Shown here: positions 58,873-64,000 of the stretch, one piece after another
Layout of the letters: each line of letters begins with the position of its first letter
Numbering within the stretch: the stretch's first letter is position 1
NCBI GenBank assembly: GCA_913061235.1
Contig: CAJXTB010000008.1
Span: 124,001 to 188,000 of the forward strand
Direction: 5' to 3'
Length of the DNA: 64,000 bases
Source of the DNA: an uncultured Pseudomonadota bacterium
Lineage (GTDB): Bacteria; Myxococcota_A; UBA796; GCA-2862545
Translations under genes and position numbers: made by a program
Notes under the pieces: generated by a model
Seen by the model: only the letters and a program-made list of their open reading frames with translations
What the model was told of the DNA's origin: nothing
The model's database searches: none

Positions 58873-60530
58873 GATGGCTTGTGGCGGTCCTGCTCCCGAG
58901 CATTGCCTGGGCAACCCCCACCCTCGCCGTGCTGGATTTGGACAACCTCACCGGTGACCCCTCGCTCGACAGTGCCGGCGCGGGTGTTGCCGCAGTGCTT
59001 ACCACCAAGCTCACACGGGTAGACGCGGTCACTGTCGTGGAACGCAGCCGACTCTTGGAGGTCTTGGCAGAGGTCGACTTGGGACAATCGGGCGCCGTCG
59101 ACCCCACCACCGCCGCACGCGCTGGCGCACTGCTCGGTGCCGACTACCTGGTCATGGGCTCGCTCTTTTCCGTCCAGCTTCCAGCCATCGCAATCGACCT
59201 ACGCATCATTGATGCCTCTACCGGACAAGTCGTTCAGGCCGAACAAGTTCAGGGGTCGATTGGTGAGACCGGCGAAGAGTTTTTTGTTCTGCTGGATGAC
59301 CTGTCGTCCCAGGTCTTGTCCGGTATGGACATCACCCTGGGAGCGCGCGACCGTATTCGCCTGTCCCAAGTCGATGTTGAGCGGCTCTCAACGGTGTCGG
59401 TGTACGGCGAAGCCCTACAAGCCTTGGACGCCGGAAACGCTTCCGAAGCCCGTGGACTGCTCGCGCAGGCATCTGCCCTAGAGCCCGGCTTCACCCTCGC
59501 AGCCGCCACCCTCGCCGGCATTCGCGACGAGAACACCGCTCGCCAGACCACCATCGCCCACGACGGTCTGGTCGCCTACCGCGCCGCTCTCGACACGCTC
59601 GAAGCGTCTATCGAACGACGGTTCCCCTCTGGCGACGTCACGTCCGAGACCCTAGCTGCAATGGCCCTGTCCGCACATCTACACCTGATGAAGGGAGAGG
59701 TAGACACCTACCTAAGGCTCGAACTGGAACGCGAAGCCTTGATGCTGGCCTCAGACGCCGACGGTGCCCTGCGAGACCCCCACGGTTTCTCCAGAGCGAA
59801 GCGTCAGATCCTCCAAGATGAAGTCGGCCACGCCAAGCTCGTCCAGCACATGCAGTGGGTCCACTTCTGGCCGCACGAAGCCCGTGAAGAGCGCGCGAAA
59901 ATCCTGGCGAAGCTCGGACGCCGAGACGCCGCCATGGCGCTCATTATCGACAACTACCAGCATCCAGGCCCAGGCAACTCCGCGGTTCCTAGACCCACCC
60001 CACCCATGCGATTCGCCAGAGACATCGACCTGTATGACATGTACGTGGTGCTCAAGCGTCAACAGGTCCAGCAGCTCGAGCTGAGGGGGGACGAGAGCCT
60101 CTCGCGTGAGTCCACTCGACTTCAGCGCGTCATCGACAGCGCCGTACGCTCCCGCGAGCGAGCAGGCACTCTGGACGCTCTTCAGACCCGTCTAAACACA
60201 GGTCCCATCACCGCCGACTTGGTCGACGAAGAACTCGGACGGATGGACTGGATTGACGACGATGAGGGCTTTCCCACCGCCTACTACTCGGCGTTTCGAG
60301 ACCGCGTCGCGGCAGGGGCCTATTCGGACGTCTCCACCGAAGAAGATTTCTACCGAGTCTGCCGCGAGTGGGGTCAGGTGATGCGGGACCACTTTCGCCA
60401 CCCCATGTTCTTCGAGCAGCGTCTGGACGTAATGCTCCAAGCCCAGGCCATGGCGCCTGCGCGCGACGACGAAGAAGCCGCCCGCTACGCCCGTGACATC
60501 CGCTCCATCATTGACGGACATGTCCAATGA
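58869..60530 (+). CDS. Exported CsgG/TolB-like domain plus helical protein
   Basis: A 553-aa exported protein (signal MRWLVAVLLPSIAWATP). Residues about 18-120 (TLAVLDLDNLTGDPSLDSAGAGVAAVLTTKLTRVDAVTVVERSRLLEVLAEVDLG ... LLGADYLVMGSLF) match the CsgG/FlgT-like periplasmic fold found in curli-assembly and other envelope proteins. The remainder is helical, TPR-like in places (QALDAGNASEARGLLAQASALEPGF). CsgG itself is a lipoprotein with a transmembrane barrel; none is seen here, so it is not a true curli channel. Next gene overlaps by ATGA. Confidence 0.8.
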   Translation: MRWLVAVLLPSIAWATPTLAVLDLDNLTGDPSLDSAGAGVAAVLTTKLTRVDAVTVVERSRLLEVLAEVDLGQSGAVDPTTAARAGALLGADYLVMGSLFSVQLPAIAIDLRIIDASTGQVVQAEQVQGSIGETGEEFFVLLDDLSSQVLSGMDITLGARDRIRLSQVDVERLSTVSVYGEALQALDAGNASEARGLLAQASALEPGFTLAAATLAGIRDENTARQTTIAHDGLVAYRAALDTLEASIERRFPSGDVTSETLAAMALSAHLHLMKGEVDTYLRLELEREALMLASDADGALRDPHGFSRAKRQILQDEVGHAKLVQHMQWVHFWPHEAREERAKILAKLGRRDAAMALIIDNYQHPGPGNSAVPRPTPPMRFARDIDLYDMYVVLKRQQVQQLELRGDESLSRESTRLQRVIDSAVRSRERAGTLDALQTRLNTGPITADLVDEELGRMDWIDDDEGFPTAYYSAFRDRVAAGAYSDVSTEEDFYRVCREWGQVMRDHFRHPMFFEQRLDVMLQAQAMAPARDDEEAARYARDIRSIIDGHVQ

Positions 60531-61468
60531 TTGCCCTGCTTGCTCTCGCTCTCGCGTCCCCTCCAGGCATCACCGCTGAGCCCACCCTGGCTTGGACCAC
60601 GAACACCTTCGAGTCGGTCACCTTCAACGCGGAAGAGTGCGCCACCCAGCCCACAGAGCGAGGCACCCTGCCCGCTGGCACTCCGGTCATGGCGAGCTGG
60701 CTGCACGAAGACACCTGTGGTCAGACGGTCGTCCGCGTACGCATTCCCTTCAATGCCGAAGGCGGTCGCAGCTACATCACACCAGCTCAGGGCGTCACCA
60801 CCCGTGCACCAAGACGTGCCGTTCAAGCCAGCACCGGCACGCCAGGCTTCATCCGCGGCTCAACCAGCCGGCTCACCCGAGCACTCGCCCTGGGCCCTGA
60901 ACGGACCGAAGCACAGTTCCCCGACGGCATGCCCGTCACCCTTGTGGACCCCGACGTGGGTACCTTCGCCGATGCTTCTGGGCAGGTCTGGCTCGCGCAA
61001 GACAACAGCCTAAAACCAGAACCCCCCGTTCACCGCGGAGGCAACCGACGAGTCTTCGACCAACGTCAAGCACTCGCAACCGGATGGGCAGGCCACAACG
61101 ACCCCGTCATCACCGGTGTTCCAGACGCACAGACACTCACCCAACTGTCCAGTGATGCCATCTACCTGGTCAAGGTCCGCCGAGAAGACATGACCGCTCA
61201 GCGAGAGTTCAGTCCAGACTGGATTGACCCCATCGGACAGACCATTGAACGCACCTGCGAGGAGCTCCCCAGCGCTACTTCCATGGCACCGTGCGGCCGC
61301 TATTGGCTGGACTACCGTGCGTTCGGCGCGCTGTGGTTCGAGGGAAGCACCAGCCTACTGCTTGTCCGCTACACCGGGACCGACCGACGAAGCGGTGAGT
61401 CCCTGCCTACCCTGCGGATAATCGGCATGGACATTCCGAGTACGCCGATCTTGAGTCGCGAGTGGTAG
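60527..61468 (+). CDS. Secreted protein of unknown function
   Basis: A 313-aa exported protein; MIALLALALASPPGITAEP is a signal peptide. The mature part has four or five cysteines (EECATQ, EDTCGQTVV, ERTCEELPS, APCGRYW) and beta-type repeats (VVRVRIPFNAEGGRSYITPAQGV, QVWLAQDNSLKPEPPVHRGG). ATGA-coupled to the CsgG-like gene, so the two may form one envelope complex. No family recognised. Confidence 0.72.
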   Translation: MIALLALALASPPGITAEPTLAWTTNTFESVTFNAEECATQPTERGTLPAGTPVMASWLHEDTCGQTVVRVRIPFNAEGGRSYITPAQGVTTRAPRRAVQASTGTPGFIRGSTSRLTRALALGPERTEAQFPDGMPVTLVDPDVGTFADASGQVWLAQDNSLKPEPPVHRGGNRRVFDQRQALATGWAGHNDPVITGVPDAQTLTQLSSDAIYLVKVRREDMTAQREFSPDWIDPIGQTIERTCEELPSATSMAPCGRYWLDYRAFGALWFEGSTSLLLVRYTGTDRRSGESLPTLRIIGMDIPSTPILSREW

Positions 61469-61496
61469 CCTCCTCGACCTGACCGTCGGAGTTCCC

Positions 61497-63047
61497 ATGC
61501 GCCCCTTGTTGTTGTTGTTGTTGTCCGCATGCGCTGACGCCCCCACCACCTGGCACGAAGATGTGCGGCCCATCGTGGATGCCCGGTGCATGACTTGCCA
61601 CACCGACGACGGCATTGGCCCCATGTCCTTCTCCAACACCGACACGGTCCAACAGTGGCAGCAAGCCATTGTTCTCGCCGTACAATCCCGCGCCATGCCG
61701 CCGTGGGGAATGGACCCCGACTGTCGCGACATTCAGGACAGCCAAGCCCTATCGGACGACGAGATTGCAGCGTTTACCGCATGGTCGGAGTCGGGCTTTC
61801 AGATGGGCGACGAGAACGCCTACGTCGCACCGCTCATGCCCGACATTCAGCCCCTACCGCCAGCCGACATGACCCTCGACTTTGGCGATGCCTACCTTCC
61901 AGACGCCACCAAGCTCGACGATTATCGCTGTGTGGCCGTGGGCGATGTGCTCGACCAGGACCTGTATCTGCGCGGCATGAACATCCGCCCCGACCGAGCA
62001 GACCTCGTCCACCATGTCTTGCTCTATGCAGTCCCGCCTGGAGGCCTAGCAGAGCTCGCGCGCCTGGAAGCAGAAGACGACGCGCCAGGATTTGCGTGCT
62101 TCGGAGACACGGGTGTGGGTGATTCGCAGAACGTAGGCGGCTGGGCCCCCGGTGGCGTGCCATCGCTGTACCCCGAAGGCACCGCTATGCGCGTCCCCCA
62201 AGGCTCACAGTTGCTGGTGCAGATGCACTACAACACCGCTGCCGGCGAGCTCGAAGGCGACCGGACCCAGATCGACCTGTGGGTCCAACCCCCCGATGTT
62301 CGCCCCGACTTCTTGGTCAGCACACATCCGATTGCGTACACAACACTCGACATCCCCGCAGGCGCCGAAGACTCGCTACAGCGCCGCGAACAGCGCGTCC
62401 CAGTGTCCGGCCAGATCGTAGGCGTGAGCCCCCATATGCACACGCGCGGACGTACCATCGAGACACGCCTTCACCGTGCAGACGGTACCGAAGAATGCTT
62501 GTCTCGGGTCATGGACTACGACTTCGACTGGCAACGCGGCTACGAGTACGAGCTGGACGATGCCGTAGACATCAGTGTCGACGACATCATCGAGATTCGC
62601 TGCACCTACGACAACAGCGACAACGACGAGCGGGTTCAGTGGGGCGACGGAACATCCGACGAGATGTGCCTCGACTACATCAGCGTGCTGCATCCCAACA
62701 CCTTGCAGGCCGACGATACCGGTACGTGTGCGGGCGTCGACCGCTGTGTGTCCGAGTGCGACCCGGCAGATGCCTGGTGTCCAATGACCTGCATGAGCCA
62801 CTCGAGCGAGGCCTGCTTGTACTGCGGCATTGACCAGATGTTCGACTTTGGTGGCTGCCTCGCTGAGAGCTGCCAGTCGCAGATGCAGGGCTACGGCATC
62901 TGCGTACAGTCGTGTATGGACGGCTTCGAGGACTTCTTTGAGTGCTCCTATGAGACCTGTGCCTCGACCTTCCAGCCGTACTGGGAGTGCGCAACCAACC
63001 AGCTCAGGGGCCCGTGCGCGGGCCTCATTGAACAGGAATGTAACTAA
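61497..63047 (+). CDS. Lipoprotein with haem-c motif, PHM-like monooxygenase domain and Cys-rich tail
   Basis: A 516-aa lipoprotein. The signal contains six TTG leucine codons and the lipobox LSAC. It then shows a c-type haem motif C31-M-T-C34-H35 in a cytochrome-like domain (about 20-110). A copper type II monooxygenase-like domain (about 120-405) has histidine motifs LVHHVLLYA, VQMHYN and SPHMHTRGR. A tail of about 105 residues carries 16 cysteines. Peptidylglycine-type monooxygenases need ascorbate or another electron donor; an attached haem could pass electrons to copper. It overlaps the next start by TAATG. Confidence 0.8.
   Translation: MRPLLLLLLSACADAPTTWHEDVRPIVDARCMTCHTDDGIGPMSFSNTDTVQQWQQAIVLAVQSRAMPPWGMDPDCRDIQDSQALSDDEIAAFTAWSESGFQMGDENAYVAPLMPDIQPLPPADMTLDFGDAYLPDATKLDDYRCVAVGDVLDQDLYLRGMNIRPDRADLVHHVLLYAVPPGGLAELARLEAEDDAPGFACFGDTGVGDSQNVGGWAPGGVPSLYPEGTAMRVPQGSQLLVQMHYNTAAGELEGDRTQIDLWVQPPDVRPDFLVSTHPIAYTTLDIPAGAEDSLQRREQRVPVSGQIVGVSPHMHTRGRTIETRLHRADGTEECLSRVMDYDFDWQRGYEYELDDAVDISVDDIIEIRCTYDNSDNDERVQWGDGTSDEMCLDYISVLHPNTLQADDTGTCAGVDRCVSECDPADAWCPMTCMSHSSEACLYCGIDQMFDFGGCLAESCQSQMQGYGICVQSCMDGFEDFFECSYETCASTFQPYWECATNQLRGPCAGLIEQECN
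61506..61523 (+). repeat. (TTG)6 codon repeat in a lipoprotein signal peptide
   Basis: Six tandem TTG triplets encode Leu in the hydrophobic core of the signal peptide. Slippage would change the helix length by single residues without shifting the frame. Confidence 0.9.
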
Positions 63048-63583
63048 TGCCTTGGCCTGCAACGATTCTGACCTTCTGGTTCACCACGCTGTCCCCTAAG
63101 GATTGGTACGCCGGTGGTCCGACACTCGATGCACGCATCCGCACCGAGTTCGGTGACGTGCACCGTCTGGTCGCGAGCACGCCCGATGAAGACCTACTCG
63201 CAGACGCAGACACCGCACTGGCCGCCATCATTGTGCTCGACCAGTTCTCACGCAATCTCGGTCGCAAAACAGCCGCTGCCTTTGCTCACGACGAAAAAGC
63301 TCTACGCATCGCCATGAGCGCCATCGACAAGGGGTACGCCGACGGACTGAGCACCGAGCGTCGCAACTTCATGTACATGCCGTTCATGCACTCTGAGTCT
63401 CTTGACGTTCACGAACGCGGCGTCGCCTTGTTCGCCGGCACGCCGAGCGAGTCATTCGCACGCGACCACCACGACATCATCGCCAAGTTCGGGCGCTACC
63501 CGTACCGGAACCCTGCCCTCGGACGCGAAAACACGGCGGCAGAGAACGACTATTTGAAGACCGCAGAGACCTTCGGACAGTAG
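63047..63583 (+). CDS. DUF924 family protein
   Basis: A 178-aa helical protein of the DUF924 family. WPATILTFWFTTLSPKDWYAGG, IIVLDQFSRNLGRKTAAAFAHDEKAL, RRNFMYMPFMHSESLDVHERGV and DIIAKFGRYPYRNPALGRENTAAENDYL are typical, with length close to the usual 180-200. No function is established. Start ATG overlaps the previous stop by one base (TAATG). Likely cytoplasmic. Confidence 0.9.
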   Translation: MPWPATILTFWFTTLSPKDWYAGGPTLDARIRTEFGDVHRLVASTPDEDLLADADTALAAIIVLDQFSRNLGRKTAAAFAHDEKALRIAMSAIDKGYADGLSTERRNFMYMPFMHSESLDVHERGVALFAGTPSESFARDHHDIIAKFGRYPYRNPALGRENTAAENDYLKTAETFGQ

Positions 63584-63887
63584 TCTTGAGAGCGGCCCCC
63601 CGCCCAACCCAGGCACAATGCCAACAGTTCGAGGGGCCACTTATCAAGAGGGTTCGCGACCAGACGTGCTCCCCGGGAGCCATTGGCCCCCGCGTCCGTT
63701 GCGAACATGAGCATCTTAGCGCCGTGAGTCTCTCCTGCTATCTCACTTGTCTGTCAGTGAGGGCCCCGAGAGGAAACTAGGGAATATCAATGGTTCTTGC
63801 TTGATCACCGCCAGTACTAGCCTGGGCACCACACAACGCGACTAAAGAAGAACACTGTCCGACCGATTGCGACCCGGGAGGTCGCCC
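63584..63887 (+). other. 304-bp intergenic region
   Basis: No gene is supported; a short frame here has no ribosome site. A hairpin CTCACT (63742-63747) with AGTGAG (63756-63761), flanked by CTCTC/GAGAG, could be the terminator of the preceding gene. A promoter for the last gene should lie between this hairpin and 63888, but no clear elements were seen. Confidence 0.35.
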
Positions 63888-64000
63888 ATGTCCTTGTTTA
63901 AGGCGTTTGGTGGGAACCGAAAACTGTTCCAACGCAACGCAACGAGTCACGCCACTCCGCAGGAGCCAACACCTCGCGCCTCTGCGCCTGAGACCGCCCC
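63888..64000 (+). CDS. Start of a gene cut off by the window end
   Basis: ATG at 63888-63890 follows GGGAGG (7 bases). The 37 visible codons begin MSLFKAFGGNRKLFQRN and continue in a Thr/Pro/Ser/Ala-rich stretch (SHATPQEPTPRASAPETAP). No domain can be read from so little; the basic start is not a signal peptide. Confidence 0.5.
   Translation, partial: MSLFKAFGGNRKLFQRNATSHATPQEPTPRASAPETA

Noticed and set aside
61506-61523. TTG repeat as a phase-variation switch
   Set aside because: Each unit is a codon, so gain or loss keeps the frame; only signal peptide length could vary.
63586-63780. 64-codon frame after DUF924
   Set aside because: It starts three bases after the DUF924 stop with no ribosome site, and the product has no recognisable features.
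1-64000. CRISPR arrays, tRNA/rRNA genes, insertion sequences, phage genes
   Set aside because: Looked for direct-repeat arrays, T-loop-like GTTCGA contexts, transposase motifs and terminal repeats by eye; none was convincing. A covariance or profile search could still find a small RNA.

Overview
The window is about 64 kb of G+C-rich, gene-dense bacterial chromosome from a Gram-negative, meso-DAP-walled organism. Secreted-protein habits point to Myxococcota or a close deltaproteobacterial lineage: a C-terminal Cys / hydrophobic helix / Arg-rich tail of MYXO-CTERM type, MopE-like and thrombospondin type 3 calcium motifs, many lipoproteins, and three Hanks-type Ser/Thr kinases within 18 kb. The species cannot be named from sequence alone. 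No tRNA, rRNA, CRISPR array, IS element or prophage was seen. Genes are packed with many 4-bp ATGA or 1-bp TAATG/TGATG overlaps.

Region 1 (1-14.4 kb, minus strand) is a division and cell wall (dcw) cluster: mraZ-rsmH-ftsL-ftsI-(gap)-murE-murF-mraY-murD-ftsW-murC-murB-ddl. A row of TGGR repeats upstream of mraZ looks like the MraZ operator. murG is missing from its usual place between ftsW and murC. The cluster does not run on into ftsQ-ftsA-ftsZ but into a secreted MopE/C-type-lectin protein cut by the window edge. The murB is strongly divergent.

Region 2 (14.5-27.3 kb) holds smpB, a VKOR-DsbA disulfide-forming fusion, prmA, rsmE and an HU gene. It continues with a minus-strand operon for an alkyl-DHAP-synthase-like flavoprotein, an Fe-S protein and a lipid kinase (probable ether-lipid pathway). 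Then come a dihydroorotase homologue without its HxH metal site and a translationally coupled comM-DUF3006-recA operon.

Region 3 (27.3-48.7 kb) is accessory. It has an operon of a PKMT-like methyltransferase, a lipoprotein and two tandem GTPases that both carry Asp in place of the P-loop Ser/Thr. It also has an OmpA-like protein coupled to a thrombospondin/MYXO-CTERM protein, an atypical Nramp transporter, two kinases, secreted hydrolases (alpha/beta hydrolase, GH114, PhoD), a fatty-acid-hydroxylase membrane protein and several methyltransferases.

Region 4 (48.7-64 kb) contains a secreted metallopeptidase-TPR-thioredoxin fusion, a long repetitive helical lipoprotein and a Cache-domain receptor kinase. 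Divergent from the kinase is an operon of a helical-repeat protein, a 57-aa secreted peptide and an ECF-like sigma factor. Next comes an lspA-hotdog-CsgG-like-secreted-protein operon, then a lipoprotein joining a c-type haem motif, a PHM-like copper monooxygenase and a Cys-rich tail, then DUF924, and finally a gene start cut by the window end. Strongest candidates for new biology: the paired GKD GTPases and their operon, the kinase/micropeptide/sigma divergon, the murG-less dcw cluster ending in a lectin, and the HxH-less dihydroorotase homologue.
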